The translations under genes and the position numbers were made by a program. Shown here in pieces: positions 8,845-19,207 of a DNA stretch of 64,000 bases (position 1 is its first letter; each line of letters starts with the position of its first letter). The notes under the pieces were generated by a model. It had not been told where the DNA came from, made no database searches, and worked only from the letters and a program-made list of their open reading frames with translations. Origin of the DNA: Bacterioplanoides sp. SCSIO 12839 (GTDB taxonomy: Bacteria; Pseudomonadota; Gammaproteobacteria; Pseudomonadales; Oceanobacteraceae); the NCBI RefSeq assembly GCF_024397975.1, contig NZ_CP073745.1:314501-378500 (forward strand), in the 5' to 3' direction.

Positions 8845-9573
8845 TCACAGGCGGAAGTCGTCTCCCAGATACACTTTACGGACTTGTTCATTCGCCAGCA
8901 CCTCGTCGGCGCTGCCTTCCGCAATAATATGACCACCACCCACGATGTAGGCTTTTTCACAAATGGCCAGCGTTTCACGGACGTTATGGTCCGTAATTAA
9001 CACGCCGATGCCGCGGTCTTTGAGTTGGCGAATAATATCCATGATGTCGGATACCGAAATTGGATCCACCCCTGCAAAAGGCTCGTCCAGCAGAATAAAG
9101 GACGGTTCCGCGGCTAAGGCCCGGGCAATTTCTACCCGGCGACGTTCGCCCCCGGATAGCGCCATACCTAAGCTGCTGCGGATGTGTTGAATATGGAATT
9201 CATCCAGCAGGCCTTCGAGACGTTCCAATCGTTGTTGTCGATTCAGGTCTTTGCGGGTTTCCAGAATTGCCATGATGTTATCGGCGACTGATAACTTACG
9301 GAAAATCGAGGCTTCCTGTGGTAAATAACCAATGCCTTGTTGTGCGCGGCCATGCATGGGCAGGTGGCTGATGTCCTGATCATCAATTTTGATGCGGCCT
9401 TTATCGGCCTGAACCAGATTAACGATCATGTAGAAGCAGGTGGTTTTACCGGCGCCATTCGGGCCCAATAAGCCAACAATCTGACCACTTTGTACCGACA
9501 TGGATACGTCTTTAACCACTTCGCGGCCATTGTAGCTTTTGGCCAGGTGTTCAGCTTTTAAGGTTTTTTTCAT
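8845..9573 (-). CDS. lptB: LptB, ATPase of the LPS transporter
   Basis: 242 residues. ABC ATPase with Walker [11 protein letters not shown]-loop region [13 protein letters not shown], signature LSGGERRR, Walker [14 protein letters not shown] and the H-loop TDHNVRE. It powers extraction of lipopolysaccharide from the inner membrane by LptFG (not in this window) and delivery via LptC and LptA. It overlaps the lptA stop by 4 bp (ATGA), showing translational coupling. Confidence 0.95.
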   Translation of the reverse strand: MKKTLKAEHLAKSYNGREVVKDVSMSVQSGQIVGLLGPNGAGKTTCFYMIVNLVQADKGRIKIDDQDISHLPMHGRAQQGIGYLPQEASIFRKLSVADNIMAILETRKDLNRQQRLERLEGLLDEFHIQHIRSSLGMALSGGERRRVEIARALAAEPSFILLDEPFAGVDPISVSDIMDIIRQLKDRGIGVLITDHNVRETLAICEKAYIVGGGHIIAEGSADEVLANEQVRKVYLGDDFRL

Positions 9574-10148
9574 GGTTGTTCTGCTGCATCCGCGGGTGTG
9601 GGCTCAGCTGATTTTTTTTCTGGCTGAATCACGACTTTAATTCGTTGTGGTTTTTCCGCTTCACCGGTCTGAGGGTCTACAACGTCCTCAGGTTCAGACG
9701 AGGACGCTAAAACGCGTTCATTGGTGATGTCGTAGGTGATTTTGTCACCGCTGAATTGGTTGCCTTCCTGATGCAGTTGGGCGTCACCCTGGATCTGAAC
9801 TTCTTTACGGGTCGAAAAATAATCAATACGTTGCCCGGAAGCAGTGGTGAGCTGTTGCTCTGCCTGAATCTGCTGCTGATAGCGTGCTGGATTTCCTTCG
9901 GCAACGGCCTGCTCAACCACGTCACCGTTACGCAGAATCATCAAACGATCCGATTCAATCTTTAACGTGCCTTGTGTCAGTACGACGTTGCCTTTATAGA
10001 TCACGACGCCGGCTTTACGATCCAGCTCGGCACTGTCGGATAGAATCACCATTTCCTGTTGTGCATCTTCCGGTAATGCATGGCTGCTGAGTGGTAGTGA
10101 TCCGACAATAATCAGTAGGGTTGTTAGTAACCACTTATTCGGGAACAT
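9570..10148 (-). CDS. lptA: LptA, periplasmic LPS-bridge protein
   Basis: 192 residues with an N-terminal signal peptide ([18 protein letters not shown], cleavage about residue 25) and an OstA/LptA domain (about 30-150: [25 protein letters not shown]). The C-terminal 40 residues are Glu/Pro/Lys-rich and probably disordered. LptA oligomers bridge LptC and LptD across the periplasm. Its start overlaps lptC by 14 bp and its end overlaps lptB by 4 bp. Confidence 0.92.
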   Translation of the reverse strand: MFPNKWLLTTLLIIVGSLPLSSHALPEDAQQEMVILSDSAELDRKAGVVIYKGNVVLTQGTLKIESDRLMILRNGDVVEQAVAEGNPARYQQQIQAEQQLTTASGQRIDYFSTRKEVQIQGDAQLHQEGNQFSGDKITYDITNERVLASSSEPEDVVDPQTGEAEKPQRIKVVIQPEKKSAEPTPADAAEQP

Positions 10149-10701
10149 GATGAGTGCTGACCTCTGAGTGCAGTTCCATTCGCTGGGTTGTTAAGTCCAG
10201 ACGCATGCCGGTTGCAGTAATTTCTGTTTGTGAATTCTGAATAGTAACCGGATCTTGTGTTTGTGCTACTTGCTGGTGAGTAAAGTAGTCTAAAGATTCG
10301 GTGTTAATGACAACATTGTTGCGTGCCTGACGGCTGGTTTTTAACGGTCGGATTTCGACGTTTCGGCGTAGACGCAGCAATTCATCCTGATCATTCATGG
10401 TGGCTTGTTGTGCTTCTACTTGCCAGTAGCTGCCATCTTCATCCTGAGTCTGAATGACCGGACCATCAAATATTGTATTCTGGGTGTTAGGAAAGTGAGT
10501 GGAGCGCTGAGCAGAAAAGTTTTGCTCCAGACTACCAACTTCATTAAAGCGACGACTGAACAAAACTTCGCCGTAATAATCCGGCTCCGCGGTCTGACTC
10601 TCTGACAGCGGTGCACTGGTTTCCTGGGTGTAGTTGTCCACTGCCAGCAGGGCGAATCCCAGCAGGATTGTCAGTACCAGCAGCAGATAACGTTTACGCA
10701 T
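10135..10701 (-). CDS. lptC: LptC, inner-membrane LPS-export anchor
   Basis: 188 residues. A single N-terminal transmembrane segment (YLLLVLTILLGFALLAV, residues 4-20) is followed by a periplasmic beta-jellyroll domain (LptC/YrbK; about 60-185). It receives LPS from LptB2FG and hands it to LptA. The gene begins 24 bp after kdsD stops. In Pseudomonas and E. coli kdsC lies between kdsD and lptC; here it is missing. Confidence 0.9.
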   Translation of the reverse strand: MRKRYLLLVLTILLGFALLAVDNYTQETSAPLSESQTAEPDYYGEVLFSRRFNEVGSLEQNFSAQRSTHFPNTQNTIFDGPVIQTQDEDGSYWQVEAQQATMNDQDELLRLRRNVEIRPLKTSRQARNNVVINTESLDYFTHQQVAQTQDPVTIQNSQTEITATGMRLDLTTQRMELHSEVSTHHVPE

Positions 10702-10725
10702 CGCGATAGTCCTATTTGGTCGGTG

Positions 10726-11697
10726 TCAGATGACACCGGCACGCAGCATATCGTGCATGGTCACCACACCCGCCACGGTATCGTCTTGCATCACAACCAG
10801 TGCATTAATCGATCCATCCTGCATTTGTTTCAGTGCTTCGGCAGCCAATAAGCCAGGCTCCGTGGTTTTACAGTTAGCCGTCATCACGTCAGAAATTTTA
10901 GCGCTGTGGATATCCACACCCTGATCAACAGCACGGCGTAAGTCGCCATCGGTGAAGATACCGTTCAGCTGACCTTTTTCCTGAATAGTCGTCATGCCCA
11001 AGCCTTTGGAGGTAACGACCAGTAAAGCTTCCGACATGGATGTGTCCGGCGTGACGGTCGGGATTTGTTCGCCAGCATGCATGATGTCTTCAACTTTTAA
11101 CAACAAGCGACGACCCAGACTGCCACCGGGGTGGGAGAAGGCAAAATCTTCGGCAGTGAAGCCGCGTGCTTCTAATAAGGCAATGGCCAGTGCATCCCCC
11201 ATCACTAATGCGGTGGTGGTGGATGACGTTGGTGCCAGATCCAGCGGGCAGGCTTCTTGTTCCACTCCGGTATTCAAATGAGCGTCCGCTGCACGAGCCA
11301 GGGACGAATCCGGGTTGCCAGTCATGCTGATCAGTTTACTGCCCAGGCGCTTAAACAATGGCAGCAGGCTAGTAACTTCACCACTTTCACCGGAGTTGGA
11401 TAATGCAATCACCACATCACTTGACTGGATCATGCCCATGTCGCCATGGCTGGCTTCACCCGGGTGAACAAAAAATGCAGGAGTACCCGTGCTGGCTAAA
11501 GTGGCAGCAATTTTATTACCGATATGGCCGGATTTTCCCATGCCAGTTACGACGACGCGTCCTTGACAGTTCAGGATTAACTGACAAGCAGTAACAAATG
11601 CGTCGTCAATACGGGGTTTCAGGTCAATAACGGCTTGTTGTTCAAGTTCAATGGTGCGCTGACCAGATTGGATAAAATCGAATTCGTTATTCATCAT
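10726..11697 (-). CDS. kdsD: KdsD, D-arabinose-5-phosphate isomerase
   Basis: 323 residues. A SIS domain (about 35-170, VVVTGMGKSGHIGNKIAATLASTG and HPGEASHGDMGMI) is followed by two CBS domains (about 205-320). It converts ribulose-5-phosphate to arabinose-5-phosphate, the first step of Kdo synthesis. Its start and the yrbG stop share one base (TAATG), so the two are translationally coupled. The order yrbG-kdsD-lptC-lptA-lptB is conserved in gammaproteobacteria. Confidence 0.94.
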   Translation of the reverse strand: MMNNEFDFIQSGQRTIELEQQAVIDLKPRIDDAFVTACQLILNCQGRVVVTGMGKSGHIGNKIAATLASTGTPAFFVHPGEASHGDMGMIQSSDVVIALSNSGESGEVTSLLPLFKRLGSKLISMTGNPDSSLARAADAHLNTGVEQEACPLDLAPTSSTTTALVMGDALAIALLEARGFTAEDFAFSHPGGSLGRRLLLKVEDIMHAGEQIPTVTPDTSMSEALLVVTSKGLGMTTIQEKGQLNGIFTDGDLRRAVDQGVDIHSAKISDVMTANCKTTEPGLLAAEALKQMQDGSINALVVMQDDTVAGVVTMHDMLRAGVI

Positions 11698-12659
11698 TAG
11701 TGGGTTGTCATAAGAAATAAAGTAACAAGGTAACCGACATAGCTGGCGCTTAATAAAACGCCGGAAGAACGGCCCAGAGTGCCTTTACGATAACTGATTA
11801 AAAACAGAATCAATAGCGCAAAGGTTAACGCCATCATTACGCTGTAATCACGATACAGTGCTAATGGCTCAACGGCGGTGGTTGCTATCAGTCCGGGAAT
11901 TGGCATCACGGCTAACAGGTTAAACATGTTTGAGCCAATCACATTGCCAATGGCAATGTCGTGATGGCCTTTTAATGCGCTGGCAACCGACGCAGCCAGT
12001 TCTGGCAGACTGGTGCCGATGGCTACGATGGTTAAACCAATCACCAGATCGCTGACACCAAACGCGCGGGCCACTTCGGTAGCGCCCCAAACCAGCATTT
12101 TTGAACTGAGCATCAAGGCGGCTAAGCCAACCACCAGCCAGAAAACAGCTGATTTCAAATCGGTGTTTTCAATCGCTTCAGCTTCTTCTTCATCAACAAT
12201 GGGTTCGCCTGACTCAGCTGAGTCCTGAAACATCAGATATAAAGCGAAGACCAGCGCAGCAATCAGGATCGCCGCATCAATCCAGTTGAGTTCCAGATCT
12301 GCCAGAACCAGGCCACCAATAATGGAGATCAGCACCAGCAGTGGTATTTCTTTTTTCAGTAATTTTTTCTGTAACGGGATTGGGCTGACTAACGCCGTTA
12401 CGCCCAGCACCAAAGCAATGTTGGTAATGTTAGAACCCAGTGCATTACCAATCGCGAGATTACCCGCGCCGTCGAGTGAGGCCATGGTCGAGACAAACAT
12501 TTCCGGAGCTGAGGTGCCGATTGAAACAATGGTCAAACCAACCAGCAGGGGCGACATGCCTAATTTGCGGGCAGTGGCTGCTGCACCAATGACAAAGCGA
12601 TCAGCACTCCAGACCAGTATGATCAGGCCAATCAGAATGGTGGCGTAAGGCAGCAGCAT
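11697..12659 (-). CDS. YrbG-family calcium/sodium antiporter
   Basis: 320 residues, close to E. coli YrbG. Two homologous halves of about five helices each carry the inverted alpha-repeats typical of CaCA exchangers: GLTIVSIGTSAPEMFVS (first half) and GLTIVAIGTSLPELAAS (second half). An acidic cytoplasmic loop (EPIVDEEEAEAIENTD) separates the halves. The ATG at 12659 is chosen over a TTG at 12701. It is the first gene of the minus-strand Lpt unit and is divergent from mlaF; the 222 bp between them hold no gene and must contain promoters for both directions. Confidence 0.85.
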   Translation of the reverse strand: MLLPYATILIGLIILVWSADRFVIGAAATARKLGMSPLLVGLTIVSIGTSAPEMFVSTMASLDGAGNLAIGNALGSNITNIALVLGVTALVSPIPLQKKLLKKEIPLLVLISIIGGLVLADLELNWIDAAILIAALVFALYLMFQDSAESGEPIVDEEEAEAIENTDLKSAVFWLVVGLAALMLSSKMLVWGATEVARAFGVSDLVIGLTIVAIGTSLPELAASVASALKGHHDIAIGNVIGSNMFNLLAVMPIPGLIATTAVEPLALYRDYSVMMALTFALLILFLISYRKGTLGRSSGVLLSASYVGYLVTLFLMTTH

Positions 12660-12881
12660 AAAATCAGAATTCCAGAGAGTGAATGCCAAACTAAAGGGCA
12701 ATAAAAATACTAGCGAGGCATTGTACCCGAGGGGATTTGCTGCGCAATCGCAACAATGCGTTTTTTATACAGGCCGTGACGAATGACATTTGTCACGTTA
12801 TGGTTCAGTTTCTATTCAGGCGGATGTGGGCACAATCATCCGCTATGCTGGATTAATCTGTTGAATAATTAAGGACTTTTC

Positions 12882-13703
12882 ATGTCCATGAGCGAACCCT
12901 ACGTTTCCATTCGTGGCATGAGTTTCAGCCGGGGAGAGCGGCTGATCTACGATAAAATGGATGTTGATTTCCCACGCGGCAAAGTCACCGCGATCATGGG
13001 TCCCAGTGGCACGGGCAAAACTACCTTGTTGCGCCTGATTGGTGGGCAGTTGCTGCCGGATGAAGGCCGTGTGGTGGTGGATGGTCACTCGATTCCTGAG
13101 TTATCACGTAAAGCGCTGTTCGATTTTCGCCGTAAAAACATGAGCATGTTGTTTCAGACCGGCGCTTTGTTTACCGATCTGAGTGTGTTCGATAACGTTG
13201 CCTTTCCGTTGCGGGTACATACCGATTTACCAGAATCCATGATTCGTGATTTGGTGTTAATGAAACTCGAAGCGGTTGGTCTGCGTGGCGCACATCAATT
13301 AAACCCGGCGGAATTGTCCGGAGGCATGGCTCGTCGGGTAGCGTTAGCCCGTGCGATTGCCATGGACCCGGAAATTATCATGTACGATGAGCCTTTTACC
13401 GGCCTGGATCCGATCTCCATGGGCATGATCGTGAAATTGATTCGCGGTTTGAATAAGGCGCTTGGACTGACCAGCTTGCTGGTGTCTCACGATATCGAAG
13501 AATCCTGCAATATCGCTGATTATTTGTGTGTGGTGTCCGGCGGAAAGGTGATTGGTTTTGGTACACCGGATGAATTATTAAATGAAGGGAATGATGAAGT
13601 GAAACAATTCCTGCGGGGCGATCCGGATGGTCCGGTGCCGTTTCATTATCCTGCACCGGATTACCAGCAAGAGCTGATGGCCTCGATAGGTAAAGGACGC
13701 TGA
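12882..13703 (+). CDS. mlaF: MlaF, ATPase of the phospholipid transporter
   Basis: 273 residues. ABC ATPase with Walker A GPSGTGKTT, signature LSGGMARR, Walker B IIMYDEPFTGLDP and H-loop SHDIEE. MlaF drives the MlaFEDB complex, which moves phospholipids between the inner membrane and periplasmic carriers to keep outer-membrane asymmetry. The ATG at 12882 follows AAGGAC. It is 2 bp ahead of mlaE and the first gene of mlaFEDB. Confidence 0.94.
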   Translation: MSMSEPYVSIRGMSFSRGERLIYDKMDVDFPRGKVTAIMGPSGTGKTTLLRLIGGQLLPDEGRVVVDGHSIPELSRKALFDFRRKNMSMLFQTGALFTDLSVFDNVAFPLRVHTDLPESMIRDLVLMKLEAVGLRGAHQLNPAELSGGMARRVALARAIAMDPEIIMYDEPFTGLDPISMGMIVKLIRGLNKALGLTSLLVSHDIEESCNIADYLCVVSGGKVIGFGTPDELLNEGNDEVKQFLRGDPDGPVPFHYPAPDYQQELMASIGKGR

Positions 13704-13705
13704 TC

Positions 13706-14494
13706 ATGAGTGTGTTGGATCGTTATTTAGCGTTGGGTCGTTATGGTGTGGAATCCATTCGTTCCCTTGGGCGCGCAACATTATTACTGTGGAACTCTAT
13801 TACCTGGGGTGGCCCGGGCAGTGCTGGCTTCTCTGAGCTGATCACCCAGATTCACTCGGTTGGTGTGCGCTCGTTATCCATTATTCTGGTAGCCGGATTC
13901 TTTGTTGGCATGGTGCTGGGCTTACAGGGCTACACCATTCTATCGGATTTTGGTTCAGAAGCCGCATTAGGCACCATGGTTTCGCTGACGTTATTACGCG
14001 AGTTAGGTCCGGTCATGACGGCGCTGTTATTTGCCGGACGTGCTGGCTCGGCGTTGACCGCTGAAATTGGTTTGATGAAAGCCACCGAGCAGTTGTCAGC
14101 GATGGAAATGATGGGTGTTGATCCGCTTAAACGGGTGATCACGCCCCGTTTATGGGCTGGTTTGATTTCGATGCCAATTTTGGCCTTGTTGTTTAGTATC
14201 GTTGGTATCTGGGGCGGCGCGTTTGTTGCGGTCGATATGCTGGGTATTGATGAAGGTGCTTATTGGGGCAATATGCAGGCGTCTGTCGATTTTTATGAAG
14301 ATGTGATCAAGGGTGTTATTAAGTCCGTTGCATTTGGCTTGGTGGTGACCTGGATTGCGGTATTTCAGGGTTATGATTCAGTGCCAACCTCAGAAGGCAT
14401 TGGTAAAGCAACCACTCAGACTGTTGTAGTGTCGTCGCTGGCGGTACTGGGACTCGATTTTGTATTAACCGCCGTTATGTTGGGAGGCATTTAA
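13706..14494 (+). CDS. mlaE: MlaE, permease of the phospholipid transporter
   Basis: 262 residues of the MlaE/YrbE family with about five to six transmembrane segments, including the conserved GQLTxLREL-like stretch (TLLRELGPVMTALLFAGRAGSALTAEIG) and the EQLSAMEMMGVDP coupling-helix region that contacts MlaF. AGGACG lies 7 nt before the ATG. It pairs with MlaD, MlaB and MlaF in the inner membrane. Confidence 0.95.
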   Translation: MSVLDRYLALGRYGVESIRSLGRATLLLWNSITWGGPGSAGFSELITQIHSVGVRSLSIILVAGFFVGMVLGLQGYTILSDFGSEAALGTMVSLTLLRELGPVMTALLFAGRAGSALTAEIGLMKATEQLSAMEMMGVDPLKRVITPRLWAGLISMPILALLFSIVGIWGGAFVAVDMLGIDEGAYWGNMQASVDFYEDVIKGVIKSVAFGLVVTWIAVFQGYDSVPTSEGIGKATTQTVVVSSLAVLGLDFVLTAVMLGGI

Positions 14495-14496
14495 TC

Positions 14497-14958
14497 ATGC
14501 GTATGCGTTTTATGGAGCTTACGGTGGGAACCTTTATGGTGATGGGAATCATCGCCATGATTCTGATGGCATTCCGGGTCAGTGGTTTGTCGGCACAAAG
14601 CAATGGCGATACTTATACCGTTAAGGCCCGGTTTGAAAACCTGGCTGGTTTAACCGAGCGCGCCAAAGTGTCGATGTCGGGCGTGACCATTGGCCGGGTG
14701 ACCAATGTGTACCTGGATACCGAATGGTATTCGGCGGTGGTGGAAATGGAGATTTATAACTCTATGGATACGTTGACGCTGGATACATCGGCTGCCATTT
14801 TAACTGCAGGCTTGTTGGGCGAAAAATACATTGGCCTGACTGTGGGAGCGGAAGATGAATATCTGACCGACGGTGATTGGATTGAAGATACTCAGTCGGC
14901 CATTGTGCTGGAAGAGCTGATTGGTCGCTTCCTGTTTAATAAAGCAGAAGAAGGCTGA
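14497..14958 (+). CDS. mlaD: MlaD, MCE-domain substrate-binding subunit
   Basis: 153 residues. One N-terminal transmembrane helix (VGTFMVMGIIAMILMAF) anchors a periplasmic MCE domain (about 38-118, VKARFENLAGLTERAKVSMSGVTIGRV). MlaD forms a hexameric ring that holds lipid above MlaE. A GGGAGG site lies 8 nt before the start. Unlike in most relatives, no mlaC follows: the next gene, mlaB, starts 5 bp later. Confidence 0.93.
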   Translation: MRMRFMELTVGTFMVMGIIAMILMAFRVSGLSAQSNGDTYTVKARFENLAGLTERAKVSMSGVTIGRVTNVYLDTEWYSAVVEMEIYNSMDTLTLDTSAAILTAGLLGEKYIGLTVGAEDEYLTDGDWIEDTQSAIVLEELIGRFLFNKAEEG

Positions 14959-14963
14959 TCAGT

Positions 14964-15272
14964 ATGGCCGCTGCGGAATTACGAAACACCGATGCGAATC
15001 GCGCTCAGCTGTTGGGTGATTTACTCAATACCACCGTCGTTGCGGTGGTTGATGCGGGTAAACAACAAATTACTCAGGCCGACACCCGTTGGACGCTGGA
15101 TATGTCAGGTGTTGAACGGGTTTCCAGTGCCGGTGTGGCTCTGATCTTAGAGTGGTTGCGAACTGCGCAACAGAACAATATCGAACTCAGAATTGAAAAT
15201 CTGCCACCTCATATGAGGCCCATTCTTGAGATCAGTGATCTTGAGCCGTTATTTGAGCCGCTGTTGGCTTAA
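14964..15272 (+). CDS. mlaB: MlaB, STAS-domain subunit
   Basis: 102 residues of the STAS fold. The conserved loop reads DMSGVERVSSAGVALILEWL, where the Ser of SSAG matches the regulatory threonine/serine position of MlaB. MlaB binds MlaF and stabilises the transporter. It directly follows mlaD by 5 bp; mlaC, which normally separates them, is not present. Confidence 0.85.
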   Translation: MAAAELRNTDANRAQLLGDLLNTTVVAVVDAGKQQITQADTRWTLDMSGVERVSSAGVALILEWLRTAQQNNIELRIENLPPHMRPILEISDLEPLFEPLLA

Positions 15273-15310
15273 CCTGCAACAACCATCGTCGATCAAATAG
15301 TGTGAAACAG

Positions 15311-15335
15311 AGCAGGCCGGACAGGCCTGCTTTTC
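15311..15335 (+). terminator. Terminator after mlaFEDB
   Basis: A perfect 8-bp stem AGCAGGCC / GGCCTGCT with a 5-nt loop (GGACA) is followed by TTTTCT. It lies between mlaB and ibaG and probably ends the mla transcript, leaving partial read-through into ibaG-murA possible. Confidence 0.75.
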
Positions 15336-15388
15336 TGGTGCAAATCCGCTATCATGGCGCTTTTGTCAAACTGAGTAGTGAAGCACCT

Positions 15389-15625
15389 ATGACTCCGGCG
15401 GAAATCCTGCAAGTTCTGCAATCCGAAGCTCCAGAAGTAAACTGGTTTGTGGATGGTGATGGTTACAAATACGAAGTAGAAGGCGTTGGTGAGGTTTTTG
15501 ATGGCCTCAATGCCGTTAAGCGCCAACAGTTTGTGTATAAAATTCTGAATCCTTATATTGCCGATGGCCGCGTTCATGCCGTGACCATTCGCGCACTGAC
15601 TCCTGCTGAAAAAGCCGGAGCTTAA
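15389..15625 (+). CDS. ibaG: IbaG/BolA-family protein
   Basis: 78 residues of the BolA fold with the C-terminal RVHAVTIRALTP segment containing the conserved histidine. IbaG-type BolA proteins partner monothiol glutaredoxins in Fe-S handling and acid stress. The ATG at 15389 gives the usual family length; the upstream extension overlaps the terminator. It lies 3 bp before murA, the conserved mlaB-ibaG-murA order. Confidence 0.9.
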   Translation: MTPAEILQVLQSEAPEVNWFVDGDGYKYEVEGVGEVFDGLNAVKRQQFVYKILNPYIADGRVHAVTIRALTPAEKAGA

Positions 15626-16903
<1,278 letters not shown>

Positions 16904-16991
16904 AGTCTGGGCTCCAGTTAAGTGTGAAATCGGGTTAAATCCGGAAACCCGTTAAAGATTAAGTCGAAAAAATTAGTTAAGAGTAAACACA

Positions 16992-17639
16992 ATGACTCAA
17001 CCGTTAACCATTGCCCTTTCAAAAGGCCGTATTTTAGATGACACCCTGCCGCTGTTAGCGGAGGCAGGCATTCATCCGGTTGAGGACATTAAAAAGAGTC
17101 GTAAGCTGATTTTTGATACCAATCACGATCATATTAAATTGATTGTACAGCGTGCGGTGGATGTGCCGACCTACGTTGAATATGGCGCTGCTGATCTGGG
17201 TATTGCCGGTAAAGACGTATTAATGGAATACGGCAGTGACAACCTGTGTGAGCCGCTGGATCTGAATATTGCGACTTGTCGATTAATGACGGCTGCAATC
17301 AAAGACGCTGAAATGCCACAAGGTCGCTTAAAAGTCGCAACCAAGTTTGTGAATGTGGCGAAGCGTTATTTCGCAGAGCAGGGCCGTCAGGTCGATATCA
17401 TCAAACTGTATGGTGGTATGGAACTCGCGCCAATTATGAATCTGGCCGATATGATTGTGGATATCGTCGATACCGGCAACACACTGAAAGCCAACGGCCT
17501 GGAAGCGCGTGATTTAATTGCGCCAATCAGTTCTCGTCTGGTGGCCGGTCGTGCGGCGATGAAGGTTAAACACGCCCAGATTCAACCCATCATTGATCAG
17601 ATGGCGGCCGCCGTTGAGCGCCAACGTAACGTCCAATAA
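16992..17639 (+). CDS. hisG: HisG, ATP phosphoribosyltransferase (short form)
   Basis: 215 residues: the short HisG lacking the C-terminal regulatory domain, which needs HisZ (not in this window) for activity and histidine feedback. Motifs: [16 protein letters not shown] at the N-terminus and the PRPP loop [17 protein letters not shown]. It catalyses the first step of histidine synthesis. Confidence 0.95.
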   Translation: MTQPLTIALSKGRILDDTLPLLAEAGIHPVEDIKKSRKLIFDTNHDHIKLIVQRAVDVPTYVEYGAADLGIAGKDVLMEYGSDNLCEPLDLNIATCRLMTAAIKDAEMPQGRLKVATKFVNVAKRYFAEQGRQVDIIKLYGGMELAPIMNLADMIVDIVDTGNTLKANGLEARDLIAPISSRLVAGRAAMKVKHAQIQPIIDQMAAAVERQRNVQ

Positions 17640-17653
17640 TTTCTGTTATTTCG

Positions 17654-17696
17654 CTCCCGCGGATTTTAATCGATAGAGCGGGAGCTGTTTTCTTAG
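17654..17696 (+). terminator. Possible terminator/attenuator between hisG and hisD
   Basis: A perfect 8-bp stem (GCTCCCGC / GCGGGAGC) with a 17-nt loop is followed by TGTTTTCTT. It sits 14 bp after the hisG stop and 20 bp before the hisD start, so it could reduce transcription into hisD or stabilise the hisG mRNA end. The large loop and broken T-run make efficient termination uncertain. Confidence 0.5.
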
Positions 17697-17706
17697 GTAG
17701 GTACTG

Positions 17707-19011
17707 ATGAGCATTGATATTCGTCGTTTAAGCTCGGCTCAAAGCGATTTTGCCGAGCAAATGGATGCACTGTTAGCCTGGGAAGCTGTGTCTGATCATC
17801 AGGTTCAGCAAATTGTCACCGACATTCTCGCCGACGTAAAAGCGCGTGGTGATGATGCAGTAGTTGAATATTCCAATCGGTTTGACCACCTGCATGCCAC
17901 CTCAATTGCGGAGTTAGAACTGACTCAGGAACAGCTGCAACAGGCGCTGGATACTTTGCCGGATGAGCAGCGTACGGCGCTGTTAAAAGCGGCTGAGCGT
18001 GTGCGCATCTACCACGAAAAACAAAAGCAGGATTCCTGGCAGTACACCGAGTCTGACGGCACAATGCTGGGCCAGAAGGTTACACCGATGGATCGTGTTG
18101 GTATTTATGTCCCGGGCGGTAAAGCAGCGTATCCGTCATCAGTATTAATGAATGCATTACCGGCGCATGTGGCCGGTGTGCAGGAAATCATCATGGTGGT
18201 ACCAACGCCGGGTGGTGAAGTAAACCAGCTGGTACTGGCAGCGGCAGCGGTTGCTGGCGTTACCCGGGTATTTACCGTGGGTGGTGCACAAGCGGTTGCG
18301 GCACTGGCGTATGGCACTCAAACCGTGCCTAAAGTCGATAAGATTGTTGGCCCGGGTAATATTTTTGTGGCGACGGCTAAGCGTCAGGTATTTGGTGCGG
18401 TAGGCATTGATATGATTGCTGGACCATCGGAAATTCTGGTGGTGTGTGATGGCAAGACCGATCCAGACTGGATTGCCATGGATTTATTCTCTCAAGCGGA
18501 ACACGATGAAGATGCGCAATCCATTCTGATTTCTCCGGATGCTGATTTCCTGGATCAGGTGAAAGCCAGTATTGATAAATTACTGCCAGATATGCAGCGT
18601 GAAGAAATTATTCGTGCTTCGCTGTCTGGCCGTGCGGCGCTGGTGCACGTTGCTGATATGGATGAAGCGTTAGAAGTGACCAATCGTATTGCTCCGGAGC
18701 ATTTAGAATTATCGGTGGAAGATCCACAAGCTTTATTGCCGCAAATTCGCCATGCTGGTGCGATTTTTATGGGTCGTCATACGTCGGAATCTCTGGGTGA
18801 TTATTGCGCCGGGCCAAACCACGTCTTACCGACCTCTGGTACGGCGCGTTTTTCTTCGCCGTTAGGGGTGTACGATTTCCAGAAACGTTCCTCATTAATT
18901 ATGTGTTCGCCGGATGGTGCGTCTGAGCTGGGTAAAGTGGCTTCTGTGCTGGCTCGTGGTGAGCACTTAGAGGCGCACGCGCGTTCGGCCGAGTATCGAA
19001 TTAAAAAGTAG
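17707..19011 (+). CDS. hisD: HisD, histidinol dehydrogenase
   Basis: 434 residues. Typical signatures: [36 protein letters not shown], the zinc-ligand region [12 protein letters not shown] and [19 protein letters not shown]. It performs the last two oxidations from histidinol to histidine. It follows hisG after 67 bp and precedes hisC; 346 bp separating hisD and hisC hold two GGA-hairpin elements and no gene. Confidence 0.96.
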   Translation: MSIDIRRLSSAQSDFAEQMDALLAWEAVSDHQVQQIVTDILADVKARGDDAVVEYSNRFDHLHATSIAELELTQEQLQQALDTLPDEQRTALLKAAERVRIYHEKQKQDSWQYTESDGTMLGQKVTPMDRVGIYVPGGKAAYPSSVLMNALPAHVAGVQEIIMVVPTPGGEVNQLVLAAAAVAGVTRVFTVGGAQAVAALAYGTQTVPKVDKIVGPGNIFVATAKRQVFGAVGIDMIAGPSEILVVCDGKTDPDWIAMDLFSQAEHDEDAQSILISPDADFLDQVKASIDKLLPDMQREEIIRASLSGRAALVHVADMDEALEVTNRIAPEHLELSVEDPQALLPQIRHAGAIFMGRHTSESLGDYCAGPNHVLPTSGTARFSSPLGVYDFQKRSSLIMCSPDGASELGKVASVLARGEHLEAHARSAEYRIKK

Positions 19012-19056
19012 TATCGCATTAAAAAATAGTGCGAATTAAAAATTAGCACTGTATTA

Positions 19057-19186
19057 AAAAATAAGAGAGGTAATGCTTTTAAAAGCAGCAACAGGATGTT
19101 GCGCCTAACTCTTTTTAAAGATTGGGCGGCAGGGCCATGGATGGCCCTTCGGCGCGGCGGCTAAAAGTGTTACTTCTTTTATTTTT
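19057..19186 (+). repeat. GGA-hairpin intergenic element, copy B (type I)
   Basis: Arms 19057-19081 and 19162-19186 are complementary over 25 nt with four wobble positions, all G.U on this strand. Hairpin 1 is at 19088-19102 (GCAACAGGATGTTGC) and hairpin 2 at 19132-19147 (GGGCCATGGATGGCCC). About 22 nt of extra sequence after hairpin 1 distinguishes it from the other type I copies. It lies 45 bp after the hisD stop, sense to hisD. Confidence 0.88.
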
Positions 19187-19207
19187 AAGTGCGCTTTGGA
19201 TCGCGGC

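Noticed and set aside
15311-15335. GGA in the loop of the mlaB-ibaG hairpin as a further member of the repeat family
   Set aside because: It lacks the second hairpin and the long arms and has a T-run; it is an ordinary terminator.
16932-16952. Short CGGGTT/AACCCG dyad between murA and hisG
   Set aside because: Six base pairs with no T-run; expected by chance.
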